From NCBI GenBank assembly GCA_027531565.1, contig JAPZSB010000009.1, positions 62,001-126,000 of the forward strand: a stretch of DNA of 64,000 bases, written 5' to 3'. Origin of the DNA: Beijerinckiaceae bacterium. Lineage in GTDB: Bacteria; Pseudomonadota; Alphaproteobacteria; Rhizobiales; Beijerinckiaceae. The notes beneath the pieces were generated by a model. It worked only from the letters and a program-made list of their open reading frames with translations, searched no databases and was not told where the DNA came from. The position numbers and the translations under genes were made by a program. Shown here piece by piece: positions 54,317 to 62,606 of the stretch (position 1 is the first letter of the stretch; each line of letters opens with the position of its first letter).

Positions 54317-55267
54317 ATGTCCCGCCCCCTTTTCGATGCGCGCGTCAGCGTCATCATGCCGAACCGCAACAACCTCGATACGCTCCCGGCCGCGATCCAC
54401 TCGATCGGGCTCCAGCAGGTCGATGCCGTCGAGATCCTCGTCATCGATGACGGCTCCACCGATGGCTCCCGCGAATGGCTCTCGGCCATGGCCCGCGAGC
54501 TGCCGCAGCTGCGCGTGCTGGAAACGGAATCCCTCGGCCCCGCTGGCGCGAGAAACGTCGGGATTTCAGAAGCTTCGGCGCCGATTGTTGCCTTCCTCGA
54601 TTCCGATGATCTCTGGCTGCGCGGCAAGCTCCGCGTGCAGCTCGAACATCTCGAGCGGAACCCCGCCATCGGCATGAGTTTCACCGATTACCGCCATGTC
54701 GGCCCGGCAGGCGAGGATCGCGGCACCTGTTTCGACTATTGGCGCCCGGCCTTCCGCACCCAGCCGCCGACCCATTTCTTCGCGCTCGAGGAGGCCGAAG
54801 CGCTGCTGCTCGGACACAATCTCGTCGGCACCTCGACCGTCGCGGTTCGCAAATCGCTGTTGCAGAATGCGAATGGCTTCGCAACGGACCTCGTCTCGGC
54901 CGAGGACTGGGACCTCTGGCTGCGCCTCGCCGCGATGGCGCCGGTCGCCGCGAGCACGATGATCATGACCGATTACCTGATGCGGCCGGGTAGCCTGACC
55001 TCGCGCCTGCATGACCGGCTCACCGCGATCGAGACCATCGCCGGCCGCTACCGGACCCGCACCGAACGGCCGATCCGGCAGGCCCTGCGCAAGGTCGATG
55101 CGCGGCTCGCCCGCGCCCGGGCCGAAATCGCCCGCAAGGATGCCCGGCATCTCTCGGCGGCCATGGCGGAACTGCGCGCCTGCTGTGCCGAACCCTCCCG
55201 CCCGGGCCTCCGCGCTGCCGCGGCCGATCTGGTCCGCGGCCTGCAGCCGTCGCCCGCGCAGATCTGA
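54317..55267 (+). CDS. Glycosyltransferase, GT2 family
   Basis: 316-aa GT-A enzyme. VSVIMPNRNNLDTLPAAIHS, ILVIDDGSTDGS and the metal-binding FLDSDDLW motif are standard GT2; the acceptor side has SAEDWDLWLRLA. The C-terminal 70 residues are helical and basic. The start at 54317 has GGAG upstream. The next gene begins 14 bases after the stop, so they are co-transcribed. Confidence 0.92.
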   Translation: MSRPLFDARVSVIMPNRNNLDTLPAAIHSIGLQQVDAVEILVIDDGSTDGSREWLSAMARELPQLRVLETESLGPAGARNVGISEASAPIVAFLDSDDLWLRGKLRVQLEHLERNPAIGMSFTDYRHVGPAGEDRGTCFDYWRPAFRTQPPTHFFALEEAEALLLGHNLVGTSTVAVRKSLLQNANGFATDLVSAEDWDLWLRLAAMAPVAASTMIMTDYLMRPGSLTSRLHDRLTAIETIAGRYRTRTERPIRQALRKVDARLARARAEIARKDARHLSAAMAELRACCAEPSRPGLRAAAADLVRGLQPSPAQI

Positions 55268-55281
55268 CATCCGGGGCGACC

Positions 55282-56787
55282 ATGATCCTGTTCGAGGCTT
55301 CCATCCCGCCTGACCTGCTGGCCCTGAGTGCCCTGCGCAAGGACCTCTCGGCCCGGCTGGACACGCTCTGCCCGACCGATCCTGTCCGGCAGGCGATCCT
55401 GCTGACCCTGTCGGAAATCGGCGCCAACACCATCCTCCATGCCGATCCGGCCCCGGAAACGGTGACGGTCCGGCTCAGCCTGCAGGGCGCCTCGCTGTCG
55501 ATCGATATCGAGGATGATGGCGGCGGCTTCCATGATTTCGACGGGGCTTGCGCCCGGTCGATCCTGAAGCAGGACCATCTCTTCGCGGAAAGCGGGCGTG
55601 GCCTCGCGATCATCCAGTCGATGGTCGACGGCCTCTCCTACGCGCCCGGCGCGCCGAACCGCCTCCGGGCGACCAAACGCCTGGCCGGGGAGAGGCCGAC
55701 GCTGCTCATCGTCGAGGACAGCCCCGTCCTGCTGGAAACCTATGCCGCGATGCTGAGCGGCAGCTACGACATCCTCCGCGCGCCGGGTTTCGATGCGGCG
55801 ATCGGCATTGCCGGCAGCCAGGCCATCGACGGGATCGTGACCGATCTTCATCTTGATGACCACGATGGCAGCGCTCTGATCGACGCGCTCGAATGGAAGG
55901 CGGACAGACCGCCCGTGCCCGTGCTCGTCCTGACGGGCGAACGCGATCCCGACCGGCTCCGCGCGGTCTTCAATGCCGGCGTCGAGCAGGTGCTGAGCAA
56001 GCCGGTCAGCCCGGATGCCCTCCGCAATGCCGTGGCGGCGATGCTGACCCGCAATGCCCGCAACAATGCCCGCATGTTCCGCTTCTTCAGCGCCGCCATC
56101 GACCGCGAGGGCCAGGATGACCTGCCAGCGCGGATCGGGCCCGTCCTCGCCCAGTCCCGCCATGCCCGGGCCGGGTTCGGCCGGGGCGATTTCCTCTGCC
56201 TGTTCCGCCGGCCTGGCGGACACCGGCTGGTCCTCGCGGATGTGATGGGCCACGGCCTTGCCGCACAGCTCGCCGCGATGCGGTTCCGCGCCGCCATGGC
56301 CGGGGTTCATGGCGCGATGCCGCACGTGCCCTGCAATCTCTTCCTTTCGGCCATGTCGCGGGCCATGGCGAAGGACCTGCTCCTGCCGGAGGCGTTCTTC
56401 TCGCTCGTGGTGGCGGATATTGACGAGGACGGGTTGATCGGCCTTTCCGCCGCCGGCCATCCCCGGCCTTTCGTCAGCGATGCCCATGGCATCACGATGG
56501 TGGAGGTGGACGGCCCGTTCCTCGGCCTGTTCGAGGAAGTCGATTATCCCATGCTCCAGCTGCGTCTTGAGCCGGGCCAGCGCCTCTTCCTGCCGACAGA
56601 CGGGCTGGATGCGCGCTCCGAGCAGGTCGGGCGCGAGCTGCCGGACTGGCTTGCCGGTGCGGTGCTCGGCCTGCGCGAAGCGCCCTTTGCCGAAGCCGGC
56701 GACCGCCTGGATGCGGAAATCCGCGCGACCCTGTCCCGTGCGCCGGAAGATGACTGGACGCTGGTGATGCTGGAGCCGGTGGCCTGA
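55282..56787 (+). CDS. Partner-switching regulator: anti-sigma-type kinase, receiver and PP2C phosphatase fusion
   Basis: 501-aa cytoplasmic protein with three domains. Residues 1-135: RsbW/SpoIIAB-like ATPase with N-box Glu45/Asn49 (SEIGANTILHA), DDGGGF and SGRGLAII. Residues 138-262: receiver with Glu145-Asp146, Asp188 phospho-acceptor (TDLHLDD), Thr218 and Lys240. Residues 285-500: SpoIIE-type phosphatase with metal aspartates Asp303 (RGDF), Asp320 (ADVMGHG), SAAGHPRPF, PTDGLD and DDWTLV. Both kinase and phosphatase look active, so one protein could phosphorylate and dephosphorylate a STAS partner, as HsbR does with HsbA. The STAS gene at 60984-61271 is the obvious candidate. Its place in the exopolysaccharide locus points to control of export or synthesis. 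Confidence 0.9.
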   Translation: MILFEASIPPDLLALSALRKDLSARLDTLCPTDPVRQAILLTLSEIGANTILHADPAPETVTVRLSLQGASLSIDIEDDGGGFHDFDGACARSILKQDHLFAESGRGLAIIQSMVDGLSYAPGAPNRLRATKRLAGERPTLLIVEDSPVLLETYAAMLSGSYDILRAPGFDAAIGIAGSQAIDGIVTDLHLDDHDGSALIDALEWKADRPPVPVLVLTGERDPDRLRAVFNAGVEQVLSKPVSPDALRNAVAAMLTRNARNNARMFRFFSAAIDREGQDDLPARIGPVLAQSRHARAGFGRGDFLCLFRRPGGHRLVLADVMGHGLAAQLAAMRFRAAMAGVHGAMPHVPCNLFLSAMSRAMAKDLLLPEAFFSLVVADIDEDGLIGLSAAGHPRPFVSDAHGITMVEVDGPFLGLFEEVDYPMLQLRLEPGQRLFLPTDGLDARSEQVGRELPDWLAGAVLGLREAPFAEAGDRLDAEIRATLSRAPEDDWTLVMLEPVA

Positions 56788-56791
56788 GCGA

Positions 56792-57814
56792 TCAGGCCCC
56801 CGCGCGGTGATAGGCGTCGATGACGCGCGCAAGGCCGCGCTCCAGCCCGAATTGCGCCATTCCGTGGCGATGGGCGCTCTCGCGGAGGGCTTCGCGCCCG
56901 GCAGCCGGCAGGGCCAGCCATTCCCGCGTGGCGCTGGCCAGGCCATCGATCACCCGGTCCTCCGGGCTCGTCTCGACCAGCCAGCCCGCAGCCCCGTCGC
57001 CGATCACGCTGGCCATGGCGCCGACCTGCGTGGAGATCACCGGAATGCCCTGGGCCAGGGCTTCCAGGGCCGCCATGGGCAGGCCTTCCGCCCGGGAGGG
57101 AATCACCAGCAGGTCCAGCCCGGGCCAGATTGCACCCGGATCGCGCACCATACCGTGCCAGATCACGCTGGAGCCGGCTTGGGCGGCCAGCTCGGCCCGC
57201 ATCGGGCCATCCCCGAACACGTGGAACGAAGCTTCCCCCCGGAGGCGGCCCGCCAGCGCGATGAAGCGGTCCGGCGCCTTTTCCGGCGAAAGACGGCCGA
57301 CAAAGCCGATCTGCGGCTGGCGCCGTTTGGACAGGCCGAGCGGCGGGAAGCGCAGGAAGTTCGGCACGATCGCCGTGCGGAAGGGCAGGCGTTCGGCAAT
57401 GGCCGCCGAAACCGACAGCCCTTCCGCCATCCAGCCCGTCCAGGCATCGAGCGCCTGATATAGATTGACGGGGAACGCACCGGTCTCGCCGGCATGGTAG
57501 GTCGAGACCGCCGGAATCCGGCAGACCTTCGCGGCCAGTCGGCCAAGAATGCCGGCCTTGTAGCCATGGCTGTGCAACAGCAGGGGCTCCGGTTGCCGCA
57601 GGCGGTTGATCAGGCGGTCGATCCGCCCGCCGAGCACGCTGAAGGGCAGGCCCGCCGCGCGGAGCCGTTCCTCGAAGGCATTGCCCGGATAATGCCGCCA
57701 GAACACGATTTCTGCCGGGTAACCGGCTTCGGGCAACGCTTCGGCAAGGGTCGCCACATGGGATTCGATGCCGCCGGGGCCGGAACTGTCGAGAAAAAGC
57801 AGGATGCGGGTCAT
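56792..57814 (-). CDS. Glycosyltransferase, GT4 family
   Basis: 340-aa GT-B enzyme: LLFLDSSGPGGIESHVATLA (glycine-rich loop), LLHSHGYKAGILGRLAA, STYHAGETG, IGFVGRLSPEKAPDRFI and VIPSRAEGLPMAALEALAQG. The start is ATG 57814, one base after the preceding stop. It converges on the partner-switching gene with four bases between the stops. Confidence 0.92.
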   Translation of the reverse strand: MTRILLFLDSSGPGGIESHVATLAEALPEAGYPAEIVFWRHYPGNAFEERLRAAGLPFSVLGGRIDRLINRLRQPEPLLLHSHGYKAGILGRLAAKVCRIPAVSTYHAGETGAFPVNLYQALDAWTGWMAEGLSVSAAIAERLPFRTAIVPNFLRFPPLGLSKRRQPQIGFVGRLSPEKAPDRFIALAGRLRGEASFHVFGDGPMRAELAAQAGSSVIWHGMVRDPGAIWPGLDLLVIPSRAEGLPMAALEALAQGIPVISTQVGAMASVIGDGAAGWLVETSPEDRVIDGLASATREWLALPAAGREALRESAHRHGMAQFGLERGLARVIDAYHRAGA

Positions 57815-57815
57815 G

Positions 57816-58529
57816 TCAGGCCGGCAGGTTGAAAAGCGGGAGAGTTTCGGCCCATCCGGCCAACCGGTCGGCCCAGCGCGGATGGAACCGGCGGAACCGC
57901 CGCACTTCGCGGGCGATTTCCGCGCCAAGGCTGGGGGCGATCGTGTCGTTGATCACGAAGCCGGCCAGGGGGGCGCGGCATTCCGCAAGCAGGGCCAAGG
58001 CCGAATCCCGTTCATGGCCGAAGGTCCTGTTGGCCTTGCCGATCACCAGCGTTGCCCCCGAAATCGCGGCGATGGTCATCGCCTCGATCGCCGCGCCGGA
58101 TCCGATCCGCGCCGGAGCGCAATCGACAATGACGGCGTCATAGGCCGCGAGCTCCGTGTCGAACAGCATCCGCAGCCGTGCGGGATCGTTGAAACGCCCG
58201 GCATCATCCGGGTGGATCGCGATCCAGAGCCGGTCCGGTCCCTCGTCCTCACGCGAGACGAGTGCGGGGCCGGTGCCATCGCCGGGGGCCCAGCGGCCCG
58301 GGGCCGTGCGCGGATCCGGCGGCAGCGAGGCATCGACCAGCAATACGTTCAGGCCGGTCTCGTGCAGCCGCCGCGCGAACAGGGCCGCGATCAGCGAATT
58401 GCCGGCATTGGCATGCGGGGCAGTGAGGGCAATCACCCGTGCGCCTTGGGTAAAGGTGGCATGGCGCATCCGTTCGAGAAGCGTGTGGAGATGGGCGGCG
58501 ATTCCGCCGGAACCGGATTTGCTCATCAC
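57816..58529 (-). CDS. CpsD/CapB-like ATPase with degenerate Walker A
   Basis: 237-aa MinD/BY-kinase-type P-loop protein. The Walker A' (VLLVDASLPP) and Walker B (AVIVDCAP) are present, but Walker A reads TAPHANAGNSL, with Asn44 in place of the essential lysine and no preceding GEG. No C-terminal tyrosine cluster is present. So it is probably a pseudokinase that completes the Wzz protein (44088-45536), which lacks its own kinase domain, or binds it without ATP hydrolysis. It overlaps the SLBB export gene by four bases. Confidence 0.82.
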   Translation of the reverse strand: MMSKSGSGGIAAHLHTLLERMRHATFTQGARVIALTAPHANAGNSLIAALFARRLHETGLNVLLVDASLPPDPRTAPGRWAPGDGTGPALVSREDEGPDRLWIAIHPDDAGRFNDPARLRMLFDTELAAYDAVIVDCAPARIGSGAAIEAMTIAAISGATLVIGKANRTFGHERDSALALLAECRAPLAGFVINDTIAPSLGAEIAREVRRFRRFHPRWADRLAGWAETLPLFNLPA

Positions 58530-60664
58530 AGCGCTCCGATCAGGGCGACCAGCGAGATCAGGGGGATCACGTCGCGGACGCCGTCCATGAAGATCTTCCA
58601 GTCGCTCTGCGCGATATTCGGCACATAGACCGTGTCGCCGGCCCGCACGGCTGGAAGGCGCGAGATATCGCCCGACTTGGCAAAGCGGACCAGGTCGAAC
58701 AGGCGGGCGCCCTCGGTCTGGGCCGTGATGTTGATCACCACGATCTTCGACTGGAGCGCATCGCTCGTCGGCCCGCCGGCCTCGGCCAGCAGGTCGAGCA
58801 GGGTCATGTCATCGGCGAAGCGGTAGCGGCCGGGCTTGCCGACGGCGCCGATCACGCGGACCGTGCGCTCCTTCGGATCGTCGAGCCATTCCTTGTTGCG
58901 GTCCGGAATGAAGATGACATCGCCCGGCTTGACGCGCGGCAGCAGCTTGTCGTCCCCGGTCTCGAAATAGCGTGCGAGGTTGACCTTGCTGATCCGCGAC
59001 CCCTTGCCGTTGCGATGCGACACCCGGACATTGCGCAGGTCTGCCGCGCCGGTCGGGCCGTTGGCGGCCGCGATGATGTCGAGAAAATTCATCTGCGTGT
59101 TGAACGCGTAGCGGCCGGGCGAGCCGACCTGGCCCATCACGTAGATCGAGGCTTCCGGCGCCTGCTGGACCCATTGCCCTTTCATGTCGACGGGGCTCGA
59201 GGGCAGGTCCGGCACCATGATCACCGCGCCGGCCCGCAGGCGGGGCAGGGCCGTGGCCTGGCCGTTGAGATAGGCCGTCATGTCGAACAGGACGGGCTTG
59301 CCCTTGTCATTTTCGCCAAGCCGGATCTGGATCCGCGCGAGATCGGCCTTGTGCGTCGGTCCGCCGGCCTGCGCGAGCAGATCGAGCAGCGACATCTCGT
59401 CCGACCATTCGAACCGGCCGGGGCGTGTCACGGCGCCCATCAGCTTGACGGCCCGGTCTGGCGCGATCTTGAGCCAGGAGGGTTCCTTCGTATCGGTCTT
59501 CTCGGGGACGAAGATCGCGTCGCCGGCCCCGACGGGCGGCAGGGCTCCGCCCTTGCCTTCCGTGAACAGCGGCAGGTCGACCAGCGCGACGGTACCATCG
59601 GCCCGGATCAGGCGGATCTGGCGTGTATCGGCGAAGCGCGTCGGACCGCCGGCATTGGCGAGAATGTCGATGAAGCCGGCCCCGGGCTTGGAATCGAAGG
59701 CGCCCGGCTTGGCCACTTCGCCCATGACATAGACCGTGTTCTTGCCGGCGCGGATTTCCTCGAGTTGCTTCGGCACGAAGATCGTCGCGCCTTCGGCGAG
59801 ATCGGGCAGGAGATGCGCCTTGCCGCTGTCGAGGAAGGTCTGCAGGTTGAAGATGGTCGGCTGGCCCTTCGCGATGATGCGGATCTGCTCGACCGAGGCA
59901 TAGCGCGTCACGCCGCCGGCCCGCATGATCATGTCGATCGCGTTGGAGCCGGCCTTGTAGGCGAATATGCCGGGCTTGTTGACCTCGCCGAACACCTTGA
60001 TGGAGGAGCGGTCCTCGCCACCATCCCCGGCTTCCGCCAGGGTCCGCCCGTCGAAATCGATCTGGACATTCCCGGTCCGGGGCGAGGCCGGCACGAACAA
60101 GGTATCGAGCGGCTCCAGCGCCGGCAGCAGGCCCGGATCGCCGGTATCGAGGTATTTCTTGTAGTCGAAGCTGATCTCGCGATCCTTCCGCCGCAGCTGG
60201 AACCGGTCGAGCTGGGCCCCCTGGTTGAGGCCGCCGGCCGCGGCAATCGCCATCTGCACCGAGGCATCGCCGGGAATTTCCACCGGCCCGGGATTCTTCA
60301 CATAACCGAGCACGGTCACCAGCAGCCGGCGCTCCTTCAGCGCCAGCGTCAGCCGGTCGAGATCCCGATAGACGCGCGACAGGCTGGTGCGGATCGCGGC
60401 CTCTGCCTCCCGCGTCGTCAGTCCGGCGACGATCACCGCGCCGACCTCCGGCAGGATGATCTGCCCCTGCCGGTCGATCTTGAAATCCTGTGACAACGCG
60501 GTTTCGCCCGGTACCCGCAGGGCGACCGTGTCGCCGATCCGCAGCGCGTCGCGCGCCGTCGCGGCGGAAGCCGCTGCGGCCAGTGCGAAGAGCAGTGCCG
60601 CGAGGGCAAGCGCGAAGGCGGCAAGGCGGCGGAACGGGGGCTGGGCGGTCGCGGAGATCGTCAT
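58526..60664 (-). CDS. Polysaccharide export protein with PES and six SLBB domains
   Basis: 712-aa exported protein, far longer than Wza (about 380 aa). Signal peptide about residues 1-34 (ALAALLFALAAAASA) without a lipobox cysteine. The polysaccharide-export domain is at about 40-110 (LRIGDTVALRVPG, GQIILPEVGAV). Six SLBB domains start with VTVLGYVKNPG, IKVFGEVNKPG, VYVMGEVAKPG, VKLMGAVTRPG, IYVMGQVGSPG and VRVIGAVGKPG. A C-terminal hydrophobic helix follows (VIPLISLVALIGAL). The stack of SLBB domains probably spans the periplasm. It overlaps the genes on both sides by four bases. Confidence 0.9.
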   Translation of the reverse strand: MTISATAQPPFRRLAAFALALAALLFALAAAASAATARDALRIGDTVALRVPGETALSQDFKIDRQGQIILPEVGAVIVAGLTTREAEAAIRTSLSRVYRDLDRLTLALKERRLLVTVLGYVKNPGPVEIPGDASVQMAIAAAGGLNQGAQLDRFQLRRKDREISFDYKKYLDTGDPGLLPALEPLDTLFVPASPRTGNVQIDFDGRTLAEAGDGGEDRSSIKVFGEVNKPGIFAYKAGSNAIDMIMRAGGVTRYASVEQIRIIAKGQPTIFNLQTFLDSGKAHLLPDLAEGATIFVPKQLEEIRAGKNTVYVMGEVAKPGAFDSKPGAGFIDILANAGGPTRFADTRQIRLIRADGTVALVDLPLFTEGKGGALPPVGAGDAIFVPEKTDTKEPSWLKIAPDRAVKLMGAVTRPGRFEWSDEMSLLDLLAQAGGPTHKADLARIQIRLGENDKGKPVLFDMTAYLNGQATALPRLRAGAVIMVPDLPSSPVDMKGQWVQQAPEASIYVMGQVGSPGRYAFNTQMNFLDIIAAANGPTGAADLRNVRVSHRNGKGSRISKVNLARYFETGDDKLLPRVKPGDVIFIPDRNKEWLDDPKERTVRVIGAVGKPGRYRFADDMTLLDLLAEAGGPTSDALQSKIVVINITAQTEGARLFDLVRFAKSGDISRLPAVRAGDTVYVPNIAQSDWKIFMDGVRDVIPLISLVALIGAL

Positions 60665-60987
60665 GGCTTCGGGCTCGGCAGGTGGGGCTCGATCGCATCG
60701 AGCAGGCGGGCAAGGCGGAGCCGGTCATCGGCGAGATCGTCGACGAGACCGGCCTGGTGGTTGCGCTGGGCGCGGATCAGCAGCAGCCGGGCCTCGTCGG
60801 CGAGGCCGGCCGCCCAGCGTTCCGCACCCCGCTGACGCAGGCTTTCGTAGCGCGTGGTCAGGCCCTGCAGGCCGGGATCCTCGACAGCGCGCCGTTCGGC
60901 AAAGCCCCCCGTGCCGGGTTCCGGCCAGGTGGCGCAGCCGCCGGCGAGAGACGCGGCAAGGACGAGGATGGCCAGCCGGGGCATCAC
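60661..60987 (-). CDS. Small lipoprotein of the exopolysaccharide locus
   Basis: 108-aa lipoprotein with signal MMPRLAILVLAASLAGGC (lipobox Cys18). The rest is helical and charged (YESLRQRGAERWAAGLADEARLL in one amphipathic run). It overlaps the STAS gene and the SLBB gene by four bases each, so it is translated with them. No family recognised. It may assist the export protein, which itself lacks a lipid anchor. Confidence 0.8.
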   Translation of the reverse strand: MMPRLAILVLAASLAGGCATWPEPGTGGFAERRAVEDPGLQGLTTRYESLRQRGAERWAAGLADEARLLLIRAQRNHQAGLVDDLADDRLRLARLLDAIEPHLPSPKP

Positions 60988-61271
60988 GCGCTCCGGGCCA
61001 GGTCCGGCGCCAGGATCGGCGTCAGCTTCAGATGGTCCAGCAGCTGGCGCGGCTGGCCGCTCAGCCCGGCGATTTCCAGCCGGCGTCCGCGGGCATTGAG
61101 CCGCTTGTAGAGAAAGACGAGGCCGCCCACGCCGCTGGAATCGATGAAGCTGACATTGGAGACATCGAGCGCGATGTCTTCCTCGGCGGCGGCCAATTCC
61201 TCGAACAGCACCCGCACGGTCGTCATCGTGCCGGCATCGAGGTCGTCCTGAATGCGCAATCTACGGGTCAT
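60984..61271 (-). CDS. STAS-domain anti-sigma factor antagonist
   Basis: 95-aa protein with a STAS fold: IALDVSNVSFIDSSGVGGL carries the phospho-acceptor loop, with Ser46 at the position of SpoIIAA Ser58. GAAGGAG precedes ATG 61271. It is the first gene of the leftward unit STAS-lipoprotein-SLBB-CpsD-like-glycosyltransferase. It is the likely substrate of the kinase/phosphatase fusion at 55282-56787. Confidence 0.88.
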   Translation of the reverse strand: MTRRLRIQDDLDAGTMTTVRVLFEELAAAEEDIALDVSNVSFIDSSGVGGLVFLYKRLNARGRRLEIAGLSGQPRQLLDHLKLTPILAPDLARSA

Positions 61272-61392
61272 GATAGGCTCCTTCTCACGGCCAGGTCGGC
61301 CGATCCGGGATGGAAGGCAGCAAGGCCGGTGCCAGCTGCATTCGACCCGCAATCCCGTGATTCCCGCCGGTTTCCGGGGCGCAAAAGTCCAG

Positions 61393-61452
61393 TTCGCAAA
61401 TCCGGAATTGCAAAAAGCAACGCACTTGCCGGCGATTTCCGTTGCGAATTCG
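61393..61452. promoter_or_regulatory. TTGCAA-type motifs in the divergent STAS / glycosyltransferase promoter
   Basis: TTCGCAAATCCGGAATTGCAAA (imperfect dyad, about 61393-61414) and GTTGCGAATTCG (61441-61452) lie in the 256-base gap between the STAS operon and the rightward glycosyltransferase operon. The element AATTGCAAAAAGCA is nearly the same as at 38725-38738. Confidence 0.5.
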
Positions 61453-61527
61453 AAAGAATCCCGGCCGCAGCGCCGGGCATGGGCCTTGCTGGTCCGGGCC
61501 AGACCCTGACTCAAGAAAGGCCCCCCG

Positions 61528-62589
61528 ATGTCCACCCATTTCCATATCGTCCAGCGCATGGCCCCGGGCGGGATCGAGACTGTCGTGCTCGATCTCGCGC
61601 GGATGGATCCCGAGCTGGTGATCGTCTCTCTCGAAGGCACGCGCGAAAGCCTTGTCGCCCAATGGCCGGCCCTGGCCGGGCTCGGCCGGCAGCTGGTCGG
61701 CCTCGGCAAACCGGCCGGCCAGGCCTGGCTGCTCGTGCCGGCCCTCGCTGCGCTCATGCGCAAGCGCAGCGCCCGGGCCGTGGTCACGCATCATATCGGC
61801 CCACTACTCTATGGTGGCCTTGCGGCCCGGCTGGCGGGAATCAGCCGCCGTGTCCATGTCGAGCATGATGGCTGGCACTATGCCAATGGGCGCCGCCGCC
61901 GCCTGGCCCGGGCGCTGGAATGGCTTGTCGCGCCGAAGCGCGTCGCCGTCTCGCATGCCACGGCCAGCCAGGTTGCCGAGGCGATCGGCGTGGTGCATCA
62001 GGTCATCATCGCCAATGGCGTCGATCTCGACCGCTTCCAGCCCGGCTCCGCCCGTTACGCGCGGCTCCGCTTCGGCCTGCCGCTGGAGGCCCGGCTGATC
62101 GGGTGCATCGGCCGGCTGGAGACGGTGAAGGGGCAGGACGTCCTGATCGATGCGCTGGCCCGCCTTCCGGGCGAATGGCATGCCGCGCTGGCGGGGCAGG
62201 GCAGCCAGGCCGAGGCCTTGCGCGCCCGGGCCGAGGCGCTGGGCCTTGGCGGCCGCATCCATTTCCTCGGCCATGTCGAGGCGCCGGAAAGCCTGTTTCC
62301 GGCCTTCGACATGCTCGTCCTGCCCTCACGGGCCGAAGGTTTTCCCCGTGTCCTGATCGAGGCGCAGGCCGCCGGCCTGCCGGTCATCGCCACGAAGGTC
62401 GGCGGTGTCGCCGAGGCCGTCTGCCCGCGCACCGGCTATCTCGTGCCACCGGAGAATCCCGATGCGCTGGCGGAATGCATCCGTCTCGTGGACGAGATGC
62501 CGCCGGCCGCCAGCCCGCGTTCCTTCGTCGATCCCCGTTTCTCCCATCGCGAGATGGCCGCGCAATACCGCGCGCTGATCGCTGCCTGA
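61528..62589 (+). CDS. Glycosyltransferase, GT4 family
   Basis: 353-aa GT-B enzyme: FHIVQRMAPGGIETVVLDLA, RVHVEHDGWHYANGRRRR, IIANGVDLDRFQPG, LIGCIGRLETVKGQDVLIDA and VLPSRAEGFPRVLIEAQAAG. AAGAAAGG lies upstream of the ATG. First gene of a rightward unit with the GT2-phosphotransferase fusion. Sugar specificity is unknown. Confidence 0.93.
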   Translation: MSTHFHIVQRMAPGGIETVVLDLARMDPELVIVSLEGTRESLVAQWPALAGLGRQLVGLGKPAGQAWLLVPALAALMRKRSARAVVTHHIGPLLYGGLAARLAGISRRVHVEHDGWHYANGRRRRLARALEWLVAPKRVAVSHATASQVAEAIGVVHQVIIANGVDLDRFQPGSARYARLRFGLPLEARLIGCIGRLETVKGQDVLIDALARLPGEWHAALAGQGSQAEALRARAEALGLGGRIHFLGHVEAPESLFPAFDMLVLPSRAEGFPRVLIEAQAAGLPVIATKVGGVAEAVCPRTGYLVPPENPDALAECIRLVDEMPPAASPRSFVDPRFSHREMAAQYRALIAA

Positions 62590-62606
62590 TCTCTGCGGAG
62601 TTTCCT

